From positions 28,081-92,080 of the forward strand of contig CAZQUE010000010.1 of NCBI GenBank assembly GCA_964596185.1: DNA of 64,000 nt, given 5' to 3'. A model generated the notes under the pieces. It was not told the origin of the DNA, did not search any database, and was given only the letters and a program-made list of their open reading frames with translations. The stretch comes from DYKG01 sp964596185. GTDB lineage: Bacteria > Muiribacteriota > Ozemobacteria > Ozemobacterales > Ozemobacteraceae. The position numbers and the translations under genes were made by a program. Shown here one piece after another: positions 51,178 through 59,309 of this stretch. How positions within the stretch are numbered: position 1 is the stretch's first letter; each line of letters begins with the position of its first letter.

Positions 51178-52488
51178 TCAGCTTGTTGAGGATGCAATCT
51201 CGATCAGTTCAGGGATAGTGATGAAACGATAACCGTTGGCTTTGAAAGCGCTGATCAGAGTTTGCAGCATGCCGGCCGCACCGGGGTGAATGTCGTGAAA
51301 TAAAACGATGCTGCCTGGCGCAACTGACTTCATGACCCGGTAAAGAATCCGGTCGGGATTCTTGTTCTCCCAATCTCGGCTGTCGCTGTCCCACATGACT
51401 TCATGCCAGCCCTGATCGTGAATCAACTTTTTTACTCTCGGTGAGGTGTGCCCGTAAGGCGGTCTGACGATCATGCTTGACTGGCCGGTCAGACCGCTGA
51501 TCAGTTCATGGGTTTTCCGCAATGAAGCGAGAGCCTGGTCGCTTGAAGACTTGGCTAGTGATTTGTGGTCCCAGGTGTGGTTGCCGATGGCATGGCCAGA
51601 GCTGATCATCTGAATAATCAGATCTGGGTATGTTTCTGCCCGGTTCCCGAGAACGAAAAAAGTCGCCTTAACCTGATTTTGCTCAAGAATTCGCAGAATT
51701 TCCGGGGTGTAGGTGCCGTGCGGGCCGTCATCGAAAGTAAGAGCTATGAATCTTTCCTTGGCCGGTGCCTGGAAATTTTTGATGATTTGCGTGCAGGAAG
51801 CAAGAGTTAGCGGAACGAATGGTCTGGCAATGTTATTATTGCCTGATTTTCCGTAGACCGAAGGGTAGTTGCCCGTCGCCTCTGGCCAGTCACCATTCGG
51901 ATAAAGGGGTTGAAGATCGACATTGCCAAAAGAAACCGGTGGTTTATAGCTGCCGATACTCATTGGTCTGGTGGTTCGGTTCATCGGCGGCATCGTGACG
52001 TTGTAGCCCAGTTCACTCAGCTTGGTTTGGGCCGGCTGAAAGCCAGGATTCAACTTCAAGGCGTTTTTAAAGCAGTTGCTGGCAGCAACGACGTTGCCTT
52101 CTTCTTTTTCAAGCAGGCCAAGGTTGTAATGTATCCAGTAAGAGTTGGAAATGGTCAACCCGGTCTGGAAAATTATCCGGGCCTCGCTGCGCTTTCCCAG
52201 CTGCTTCAATGCTGAGCCAAGATTGTTGTAAAGGTGAACGTAGCGTCGATCGACATTTAGAGCATACTGCCAGATTTTAACTGCGTCTTCGACCCGATTT
52301 GATCTGGCATAAATTATGCCCAGTGAATTCAAGGAAGCTACATCCCGGGGATTTCGCCCGATTTTTTCTCGCAAAATCGCGAATTCCTTCATCAGGTCAG
52401 GTGGAGAATAGTCGTTGAAGTCAGCTGCCGACGAGGGTTGTAGGGTCAGCAGCAAAATCAGGGCAAGCATGCTTAAAATCTGTTTCAT
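51178..52488 (-). CDS. exported TPR-polysaccharide deacetylase
   Basis: 436 residues from ATG 52488, with a signal peptide of about 22 residues (ending SSAADF). Residues 30-160 hold three TPR repeats. A linker follows, then a NodB-type carbohydrate esterase 4 domain over about 235-430. The five catalytic motifs are visible: TFDDGP, HTWDHKSL (the H-x3-H zinc pair lies in GNHTWDH), RPPYG, a DSRDW block and the final LFHDIH. It should deacetylate GlcNAc-type polymer or peptidoglycan in the envelope. The upstream ATG at 52506 is possible but gives a longer leader peptide. Confidence 0.85.
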   Translation of the reverse strand: MKQILSMLALILLLTLQPSSAADFNDYSPPDLMKEFAILREKIGRNPRDVASLNSLGIIYARSNRVEDAVKIWQYALNVDRRYVHLYNNLGSALKQLGKRSEARIIFQTGLTISNSYWIHYNLGLLEKEEGNVVAASNCFKNALKLNPGFQPAQTKLSELGYNVTMPPMNRTTRPMSIGSYKPPVSFGNVDLQPLYPNGDWPEATGNYPSVYGKSGNNNIARPFVPLTLASCTQIIKNFQAPAKERFIALTFDDGPHGTYTPEILRILEQNQVKATFFVLGNRAETYPDLIIQMISSGHAIGNHTWDHKSLAKSSSDQALASLRKTHELISGLTGQSSMIVRPPYGHTSPRVKKLIHDQGWHEVMWDSDSRDWENKNPDRILYRVMKSVAPGSIVLFHDIHPGAAGMLQTLISAFKANGYRFITIPELIEIASSTS

Positions 52489-52630
52489 CACTAAAAATAT
52501 CGTCATTGCGGTACGAATTGTCGAGCATTTTGTTGTGCCAGAGGATGGCAAAAAAAAATGTTATTAAAGGATATTTTTGTGCGTAATAATGGTAGATTAT
52601 GCAAATCAACTATTTTTAAGGGGCGATATT

Positions 52631-53470
52631 ATGAGAAAGTTCAGAAAGCTGGCACTGATAATGGCTCTGGTTTCTGCTGTGTTCATGACTGGTTGTGATG
52701 CTTCGAAAATACTCGAAACCATTACCAAGGTTGCCGAAGGAATTCAACAGGCAATTCCGAAGATCAAAGAAGTCGTCGATACGGTTAGCAACGCCTTCAA
52801 TGGTGTTGCGAACAATAATACCAATACCAACACCAATACAAATACCACGGCCGAACAAAACGCCAACAACAATGCGACGGTTCAGGTTAATACCGCCGGT
52901 GACCAGGAAGACCTGAACAACAACGGTAATAATAATACCAACAACACCGGCACCAATAATAATACCAACACTGCAGATGCCAGTGCTGCCGAAGCAGCCT
53001 TAGCCAATTACCAGGGCGGCCGTCTCTCACCGGCTGAATTTAAAAGGCTTTTTGGCCCGGTTGCTCGTGCCGTAAGCCAGAGCTCGGGGGTACCCGCATC
53101 GATTATTCTGGCTCAGGCCGCTCTTGAAACCGGTTGGGGCAGCACATCCATCGGCGATGCCAAAAACCTCTTCGGAATCAAAGGCACTGGCCCTGCCGGT
53201 TCGGTCACCGTGCCGACTCGCGAAGTTATCAACGGCAGAAGCGTAACTGTAAATGCCGCTTTCCGTAAATACAATACCTGGATGGAGTCTTTTCAAGATC
53301 ACAGTCGCCTGTTGCAGACTTCACGCTATGCCAACTGCATGCGCTACCGCAACGACCCGGATCAGTTTGCCCGTGAACTCCAGCGTGCCGGTTATGCTAC
53401 CGATCCGCAGTATGCTTCCAAGCTGATCAGCATTATGAGAAGCAACAATCTTTACGAATACAACAACTGA
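52631..53470 (+). CDS. lipoprotein glucosaminidase (GH73/FlgJ-like)
   Basis: 279 residues from ATG 52631, with AAGGGG upstream. Lipobox FMTGC (Cys22) indicates a membrane-anchored lipoprotein. Residues about 60-125 are a low-complexity Asn/Thr linker. The catalytic domain (about 135-279) is of the mannosyl-glycoprotein endo-beta-N-acetylglucosaminidase type. ALETGWG holds the expected catalytic Glu, followed by NLFGIKG and a YNTW block. It cuts peptidoglycan. The next gene is 20 bases behind and probably co-transcribed. Confidence 0.9.
   Translation: MRKFRKLALIMALVSAVFMTGCDASKILETITKVAEGIQQAIPKIKEVVDTVSNAFNGVANNNTNTNTNTNTTAEQNANNNATVQVNTAGDQEDLNNNGNNNTNNTGTNNNTNTADASAAEAALANYQGGRLSPAEFKRLFGPVARAVSQSSGVPASIILAQAALETGWGSTSIGDAKNLFGIKGTGPAGSVTVPTREVINGRSVTVNAAFRKYNTWMESFQDHSRLLQTSRYANCMRYRNDPDQFARELQRAGYATDPQYASKLISIMRSNNLYEYNN
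52811..52970 (+). repeat. low-complexity Asn/Thr-coding repeat
   Basis: AAT/ACC/AAC codons repeat through the linker of the glucosaminidase gene in two blocks (about 52811-52850 and 52910-52970), split by a less repetitive stretch. Such a tract can vary in length. Confidence 0.7.
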
Positions 53471-53490
53471 CCCGGGGAAGGAAAAAAACA

Positions 53491-54108
53491 ATGAAAAAGC
53501 TTATCATAGTATTGTTTGCGATGTTGATTTCTCTACCAATGGCTGGTCAGGCTGCCGAAGACAAAGAGATGATCAAAAGCGAAAAATTCACTCTTGAGCA
53601 GGCCGGTGGTGAACTATCCATCAACAAATTCTTTCTCGGCGACGAAATCGCGGTCGAAATCGTCGACAAGTCAGGCAACAAGCTTCTTGAAATGAAGGGC
53701 ATCGGAACCCAGGACAAATTGTTCTCGTTAATGGGTAAGGCTACCAGTCTTGCTGTAGCTGACGTTACCGGCGATCAGGTTCCCGAAGTGCTTGCTTCGG
53801 CTTTCTATGGCCCGGCCAGCGCTCTATACATTTTTCAATTCGATGCCGCCGGCAAAAAATTCGTTCCGGTTAAATTTGCCGATAGTGACGATGTCGAAAT
53901 GCATCGGGAATTCATGGTTTCCGATCTTCCCGCAGAAAATGGCGCCGATATGAGCATCAGTGAAGATCTGGTTTTGACCGCACGCGGCAAAATTTATCCC
54001 ACTTCCCTGGAAGACCCGGTCAAAGCCGGAGAATATCGTTTTAAATTCGCGGATGGCCAGTTCAAGTTGATTGAAACCCGTGAGATGAAAGAAGAAAGCC
54101 AGGAATAA
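53491..54108 (+). CDS. exported hypothetical protein with FG-GAP-like segment
   Basis: 205 residues with a clear signal peptide (about 1-22, ending GQAAED). The middle contains SLAVADVTGDQVPEVLASA, the D-x-T-G-D-x-x-P-D/E pattern of FG-GAP/integrin-like calcium loops, but only one copy is visible. It follows the glucosaminidase gene by 20 bases with AAGG before ATG. Function unknown; it is probably a periplasmic or surface protein. Confidence 0.65.
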   Translation: MKKLIIVLFAMLISLPMAGQAAEDKEMIKSEKFTLEQAGGELSINKFFLGDEIAVEIVDKSGNKLLEMKGIGTQDKLFSLMGKATSLAVADVTGDQVPEVLASAFYGPASALYIFQFDAAGKKFVPVKFADSDDVEMHREFMVSDLPAENGADMSISEDLVLTARGKIYPTSLEDPVKAGEYRFKFADGQFKLIETREMKEESQE

Positions 54109-54111
54109 CTT

Positions 54112-55311
54112 TCACAGCCTTCCCGGCTGATTTTGCAAGATCTTGATCAGACAAAGCCAGATTCTTTCTGAAAGAGTTTTGCCCGAGGTCTGTAACAGCT
54201 TTAGCTGTTGCAGACCTTTTTCATCGTTCATGCGTCGGAAAAAAAGCGCGCTGAGAGCGGCACAATCTGGCCGGGAAAGCATCGGGTCATTTGTTTGCGC
54301 ATTTCTTAAATCGTTCAAGAGAGTTTCTTTTTGCTGATCGTTGAATTGGCCGATATATGGCAAACCGGTCAAAATGATGAGATTCTGCAGTCTGGCAGTG
54401 TCAGATGCCGTTTCGAAGCGGTTGTTGAGCCTGATCAGTCTTTCTCTTAATTGTTCTTCATGTGGTTCCCCGGTAATTGAGGGGCGAAAGTAATATTCTG
54501 AAGCGATGATCATTGATTCAAAAAGAACTGAAGTCGGTTTTCCCAGAAACATGGGTCTGAAAAAAAAGTCCGATTTCATATCATTTTCTTCATCGAGCCA
54601 CCCTGGGAAAAGGTCGGCAATGCGATCTATCACCAGGAGGTTGCGGCGATCGAATCTTGCCAGCAGTGCTGTAGCGGCCCCGGCGCAAAGAGTTGGAGAA
54701 ATGGTTCCATATTCCGGCTGATCGGCGAAAAAGAAGCTGCCGTCTGCCCGTTGCATGGACGCGATACTTTCTCCAAGCTTTTCAATTTGCAATTGTGAAA
54801 CCTTGTAGCCTTCACGGTCGGCTTCGTTCAAGGCAATTGCCAGGGGAAAGATAGTATGGCATGAAAAACAGCGATTTTTCTGCTGAAATTCGTATACCTG
54901 GCGCGAAAGGTCGAAAATCTCGTTTTCTATTCTTTTGGTCTCGGCCAACTTGGCGATAACCTCGACCTCTTTGGTCTCCATATCAAGTTGCTCGATGAAA
55001 ACCGGCGTCAATAGCAGTTGCTTGTCAATCAAGCCGTTCAGGCGAAAGGTTATGGTATTTTCATCGGCTCCTGCAGAGCCAATAAAATTTTGATTCGCGA
55101 TATTGAGAGTAACGGCACGACAGGATACCGACTCTCCCCACAGCTGATTATTGTTTGTCGGCAGAATGAGAGTTTCAATCGCCAGCTCTTCGGCAAACTT
55201 TATCACTACATTCTTTTCATTCCTGACCGTCTGAAAATCGACGGCCATGAGGCTGATCGCATTTATCAGAAACAGCAGCGAAAAGAAACTAATTTTCTTT
55301 GTTAATCCCAT
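54112..55311 (-). CDS. exported CxxCH protein with alpha-toroid-like body
   Basis: 399 residues with a signal peptide (about 1-23). A beta-rich region covers 25-130. The motif CFSCH (CxxCH) at about 152-156 is the covalent heme-c attachment signature. It leads directly into helical repeats with QRADGSFFFAD, similar to the QxxDGS/W repeats of squalene-cyclase-like alpha-toroids. The first ATG lies inside the end of the response-regulator gene (23-base overlap), making it the third gene of that operon. I infer a periplasmic heme or redox-linked sensor or enzyme; no named family is certain. Confidence 0.7.
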   Translation of the reverse strand: MGLTKKISFFSLLFLINAISLMAVDFQTVRNEKNVVIKFAEELAIETLILPTNNNQLWGESVSCRAVTLNIANQNFIGSAGADENTITFRLNGLIDKQLLLTPVFIEQLDMETKEVEVIAKLAETKRIENEIFDLSRQVYEFQQKNRCFSCHTIFPLAIALNEADREGYKVSQLQIEKLGESIASMQRADGSFFFADQPEYGTISPTLCAGAATALLARFDRRNLLVIDRIADLFPGWLDEENDMKSDFFFRPMFLGKPTSVLFESMIIASEYYFRPSITGEPHEEQLRERLIRLNNRFETASDTARLQNLIILTGLPYIGQFNDQQKETLLNDLRNAQTNDPMLSRPDCAALSALFFRRMNDEKGLQQLKLLQTSGKTLSERIWLCLIKILQNQPGRL

Positions 55312-56635
55312 ACTTCTTTAGTTTGTAATGAAGATTTTGTCTGGTAATACCCAGGTTTGCAGCGGCGCGTGAATAGTTCCAGCCAGAGTTTTCAAGAGCC
55401 TGCAGAATAATGTTTTCTTCAATTCGGTTCATGGTTTCCTGAAGAGGCAGATTGTTCAGGTCATTGATTTCTTCAAGCTCGACCGAAATGCTGCCAGATT
55501 CAGGAAGATGCAAGTCATCGGTTTCGAGCTTGCCGCTTCTTTTCATGATGACGGCCCGCTCGATGCTGTTTTCGAGTTGCCTGATGTTGCCAGGCCATGC
55601 GTAATCGGTCAGGACCTCGAAAAATGCTTCACTTCCTCCGTCTATCGATCGTGAATGCCGCTTGGAAAATTTGCTGATAAAGTATCGGGCCAGTTCAGGT
55701 ATGTCGGTTTTCCTTTTTCTTAGTGGCGGAATGGTTATTTCGACAATATTGATGCGATATAGAAGATCTTCACGAAAATTACCGGCTTTGACTTCGTCTT
55801 TCAAAGATTTATTGGTTGCGGCAATTATTCTGACATTGGTATTGAGGGAATTGTTCGCGCCGACAGGTTTAAAGCTGCCATCCTGCAGAACGCGCAGTAG
55901 TTTGGCCTGATTGGTCAGGGTAAGATCACCGATTTCATCAAGAAATAGCGTGCCGCCGTCAGCATCCTTGAAAATGCCGGGCTTGTCTATTATGGCTCCG
56001 GTGAAGCTGCCACGCTTGTGCCCAAACATTTCACTTTCGAAAAGAGGATCGGGGATTGCGCTGCAGTTTACAGCAACAAACGGCTGGGCGGCGCGTTTTG
56101 AGCTGCGGTGAATAGCCCGGGCTACCAGCTCTTTTCCGGTTCCAGACTCGCCGCAGACAAGAACCGTGCTGTCGGTGTCCGATATCTGGTCAATGATTTT
56201 CTTCACCTGAGCTATTTCAGGAGAGTTGCCAATGAGTTTGCCTTCGCTGTCATCATGATCGTCGTCGCTGGCCGGCCGGTTCAGGGCATTCTTTATGGCT
56301 GTCTTGAAATCGGAAAGTTCGAACGGTTTGAGCAGGTAGTCGACCGCGCCAAGCTTAACCGCGGTAACTGCCGTTTCGACCGATGAAAAGGCGGTCATCA
56401 GAATACATGGAGTGGGCGATTTAAGCTCGTTGATCTTTCCCAGAAGCTCAATGCCGCTCATTCCAGTCATGCGAATATCAGAAACTACCAGATCGACCTG
56501 GCGTTTTTGCAGGAATTCAAGAGCAATGATCGGGCTTGAAAAATCAAATACTTCGTATCCCTCAATTTCAAGTGATTTTTTCAGAGCCTTCAACAGCTTG
56601 ACTTCATCGTCTACCAAAAGAATTTTATTTTTCAT
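55289..56635 (-). CDS. sigma-54-dependent response regulator (NtrC family)
   Basis: 448 residues from ATG 56635. The receiver domain has phosphoacceptor Asp53 (VVSDIRMTG). The AAA+ domain has Walker A GESGTGKE (162-169), the sigma-54 contact loop as GSFTGA (209-214, Ser in place of the usual Ala of GAFTGA) and Walker B GGTLFLDE (227-234). The C-terminus is a Fis-type helix-turn-helix (NYSRAAANLGITRQNLHYKL). Its start overlaps the kinase stop by 11 bases. It should activate sigma-54 promoters. The divergent pseudopilin cassette 2 is a natural candidate target. Confidence 0.95.
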   Translation of the reverse strand: MKNKILLVDDEVKLLKALKKSLEIEGYEVFDFSSPIIALEFLQKRQVDLVVSDIRMTGMSGIELLGKINELKSPTPCILMTAFSSVETAVTAVKLGAVDYLLKPFELSDFKTAIKNALNRPASDDDHDDSEGKLIGNSPEIAQVKKIIDQISDTDSTVLVCGESGTGKELVARAIHRSSKRAAQPFVAVNCSAIPDPLFESEMFGHKRGSFTGAIIDKPGIFKDADGGTLFLDEIGDLTLTNQAKLLRVLQDGSFKPVGANNSLNTNVRIIAATNKSLKDEVKAGNFREDLLYRINIVEITIPPLRKRKTDIPELARYFISKFSKRHSRSIDGGSEAFFEVLTDYAWPGNIRQLENSIERAVIMKRSGKLETDDLHLPESGSISVELEEINDLNNLPLQETMNRIEENIILQALENSGWNYSRAAANLGITRQNLHYKLKKYGINKEN

Positions 56636-58304
56636 CGTCTTCACCTGATGCTTTATTTTCAATCTGACAGGGCAGTTCTATCTTGAATTCGGTGCGATTG
56701 CCATTGCGGCCGGCGCTAATTCTTCCGCCATGCCCTTCGATGATCGCCTGGCAGATTATCAATCCGAGGCCGGTGCCCTGTGCCTTGGTTGTAAAAAGTG
56801 GTTCAAAAATCAGTTCCGGTTCGCATGCAAAGCCTTCGCCGCAGTCGGAAAAAACTATGGACAAATGATCCTGGCCATTTTCTGCAAAGATTGTCAGTTC
56901 TTTGTAATTAAGACTGCTCATGGCTTCTGCGGCATTTCTGGTTAAATTGTAGAATACCTGCTTCATGGCTTCTATATCTATTTTAACCTTACCCTGTGCC
57001 TGGCAGTCGGTCTTGATGGTCATGGAAATGAATTCTGGCTTGCTCTGAACAAATCCCAACAGTTCTTTGAATGCTGCGACAAAATCGCAACCGTTTAATC
57101 TGGGACGAGTCTGGGAAGTATAGGTGCGAAGCGTTTCGATAATGTTTTTGCAGCGTTTAACTTCTGAAATGATTTCTTCGACTTCTTCCTGACTGATTTC
57201 ACAGCCCTTTTCAAGGGATTCTTTCAGAAGCCCCGCGTTGGCAAGGATTGTTCCGAGGGGATTGTTGATTTCATGGGCAATCCCGGCAGAAAATCGGCCA
57301 AGCGCGGCTAGTTTATCTTTTTTTGCCAGTTCTTTCTGTACTTCGATGAGCCGGTTTTGCGCCGATGACAGCTCTTTAACCATACGATTGAAGCTTTGTG
57401 CTACGGTCTCGATTTCGTTACCGCTATTGAGCATTGGCGGCTGATCGAGGGGAATCTCCTTCCAGTCGCCCTGGGCGACTTTTTCGATACCATTACGCAA
57501 TGCCTGAAGGGGGCCAAAAAGCTTGCTGCCGAGAAAATAGCCAAGCAGCAGCAGTCCCAGGACCTGCAGGACGGTCAGTCTGATCATGAGTTTATCGATA
57601 TCCGGTCGCGAAATCATCGTTCTTTGGGCAAGGTATCCGGTAAGAATATAGTAATCAGGCTTCATTTTGAAGACCCGAATTCGGAAAAGGTCACCGTCTT
57701 TTTTCAGCTCACCTGAAATGTTTTCTTTGGCCAGACGTTGAAGGAGCTTAAAATCTCCGTTGAATGAGCCTTTTTCGATCATTCCCAGCTGGTTGAAAAA
57801 GCAGAAAACAGGTATGTCGATGCTTGAAAAATCCGGTCTTTGCGCAATGACCAGATGATTCCCCGGAGAAAGTTCTTTCGTGCTGGTCAGATATCCCTGA
57901 TAGGAATATGGGCCGGAATATGCCAGTTTTTGCAATTGCCCGGGAACATTCTGCGGCAAAATTGAATTTTCATTTAAAACTGGCTTCTGATTCGCGAAAA
58001 TTTCCAGCCAGTCGAGGCCAAGGCTTATTTTTAGCGCGTCGAAAAACTTTTGCTGTTCAGCGAAAGGTTTTGCATGCATTTTCAGATTATTGAATGCTGT
58101 GGCCAGCTCATTACAGGTAAGATCCAGTTTGCTTTGTTCCCGGTCAAGAAACGAAACCAGCTTTTTTTGCAGCAATTCAAGCTTGTCGATATCCGAGCTC
58201 TCGATTGAAAAGCCGAGACTTTGCGCTGCCCAGAAAGAAACCGAAGAAATAATCACCACGGTTAACAGCGCAAATCCCAAAGCCAGTTTTATTCTTATCC
58301 CCAT
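56625..58304 (-). CDS. membrane histidine kinase partner of the NtrC-type regulator
   Basis: 559 residues: TM1 about 6-28, extracytoplasmic sensor region 30-235 of no recognised family, TM2 240-260, HAMP 261-315, HisKA with phosphoacceptor His344 in GIAHEINNPLG, and an ATPase domain with DCGEGF and GTGLGLII. The H-box is of the NtrB/ZraS-like class that pairs with sigma-54 regulators. The regulator overlaps its 3' end, and a CxxCH protein follows in the same operon. The signal it senses is unknown. Confidence 0.93.
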   Translation of the reverse strand: MGIRIKLALGFALLTVVIISSVSFWAAQSLGFSIESSDIDKLELLQKKLVSFLDREQSKLDLTCNELATAFNNLKMHAKPFAEQQKFFDALKISLGLDWLEIFANQKPVLNENSILPQNVPGQLQKLAYSGPYSYQGYLTSTKELSPGNHLVIAQRPDFSSIDIPVFCFFNQLGMIEKGSFNGDFKLLQRLAKENISGELKKDGDLFRIRVFKMKPDYYILTGYLAQRTMISRPDIDKLMIRLTVLQVLGLLLLGYFLGSKLFGPLQALRNGIEKVAQGDWKEIPLDQPPMLNSGNEIETVAQSFNRMVKELSSAQNRLIEVQKELAKKDKLAALGRFSAGIAHEINNPLGTILANAGLLKESLEKGCEISQEEVEEIISEVKRCKNIIETLRTYTSQTRPRLNGCDFVAAFKELLGFVQSKPEFISMTIKTDCQAQGKVKIDIEAMKQVFYNLTRNAAEAMSSLNYKELTIFAENGQDHLSIVFSDCGEGFACEPELIFEPLFTTKAQGTGLGLIICQAIIEGHGGRISAGRNGNRTEFKIELPCQIENKASGEDDEK

Positions 58305-58427
58305 ATTTGCAATATTCTAACTTGACCTGCGTGGTAAAAGAAAGCGACAATTTTCAATATCTTACCACTTGGAAAAGAACAATAAAGAAAGAACTTCTCT
58401 GGTCTCCTTAGAATAAATGTTTTAATC

Positions 58428-58436
58428 TGGTATAAT
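58428..58436 (+). promoter_or_regulatory. extended -10 promoter element for pseudopilin cassette 2
   Basis: TATAAT (58431-58436) is preceded by TG at 58428-58429 (TGnTATAAT). No good -35 is present. It lies 23 bases before the ATG at 58460. I found no sigma-54 -24/-12 pair here; the closest has the wrong spacing. Confidence 0.5.
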
Positions 58437-58459
58437 AAAAAAAGAGGTACACTTGGCTG

Positions 58460-59293
58460 ATGCAAAAAGAAATCAAAGAATTCTTCAACGAAGTTGATTT
58501 GAGCGATGCCAGGCTGATGATGGTCGGCCTGATTCTTCTGCTGTTGCCTTTAATTTACCTTTATTGGCTTTCTTCCGGTCCACAGACGTCAAAACGCACA
58601 AGAAGCTATTCAACCAATGTCAGCCGACAATCAGCTTTCAATCTTACCCCCAGTAAAAAGCCTCTTCTAACTTCGCCAGGCACTAGAAAATCATCTTTCA
58701 GCGTCAGCCCGCGCAGCGATAAAATTGATGCCGAGCTTGACAAGGCCTGGGCCAAGATTCAGGCTCTGCCGAGGGCCCGAAGGATTCCAAGCGATGTTCC
58801 GCCCGAAACCAGAATGATGATCGAAGCCGAAGATAATGAAATCTTGAGTGAAGGCAATCAGATGCTCGACAGCGGTAACTTTGCCGAAGCGGAAAAGGTG
58901 TTCATCACTGCAGTGAAGAATGCCCAGGGAAATCAGTTCGTCGAATTGTATGCCTGGGGTGGCCTGATGGAAGCCTATCAAATGACCGGAAATATCGTCA
59001 AATTCAGAGAGGCTTTTTCCAATTACGTGCGCATGGCCCAGCAGTTAAGGCATGTCTATGGGCCACTTGCCGATAACATTGCCCGTGCCCAGCAAATGTT
59101 CGAACAGCTGGCTAAGGCAGATCCAATCAAAGTTAGAGAGTATCTGGTTAAATACAATCTGTCCAATCAGACCAATATTTCTTACGAACAGCTGATTAAA
59201 AGTCTCGAGGATACCAGAGAATGGTATCCAACCGATCTCCAGGAACCTGAACCAAAATTGCCGGATTATTTGAGGCCAGGATACGGAGGATGA
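58460..59293 (+). CDS. membrane-anchored TPR-like protein (cassette 2, gene 1)
   Basis: 277 residues. A short cytoplasmic N-terminus is followed by one membrane helix (about 18-37) and then a Ser/Thr-rich linker (40-90). The helical C-terminal part (about 125-230) has TPR-like repeats (EGNQMLDSGNFAEAEKVF). The C-terminus is Pro-rich. The plan of helix plus TPR domain mirrors the C-terminal third of the protein at 22551-25406, and it holds the same place in the cassette. It lacks the HEAT part. GAGG lies about ten bases upstream of the ATG. Confidence 0.75.
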   Translation: MQKEIKEFFNEVDLSDARLMMVGLILLLLPLIYLYWLSSGPQTSKRTRSYSTNVSRQSAFNLTPSKKPLLTSPGTRKSSFSVSPRSDKIDAELDKAWAKIQALPRARRIPSDVPPETRMMIEAEDNEILSEGNQMLDSGNFAEAEKVFITAVKNAQGNQFVELYAWGGLMEAYQMTGNIVKFREAFSNYVRMAQQLRHVYGPLADNIARAQQMFEQLAKADPIKVREYLVKYNLSNQTNISYEQLIKSLEDTREWYPTDLQEPEPKLPDYLRPGYGG

Positions 59294-59309
59294 TAAAGGG
59301 GTGAATGCT

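Noticed and set aside
58305..58459. Sigma-54 promoter for pseudopilin cassette 2
   Set aside because: The best GG...GC pair near 58333 has nine bases between instead of ten, and the surrounding bases do not fit; the extended -10 is a better explanation.
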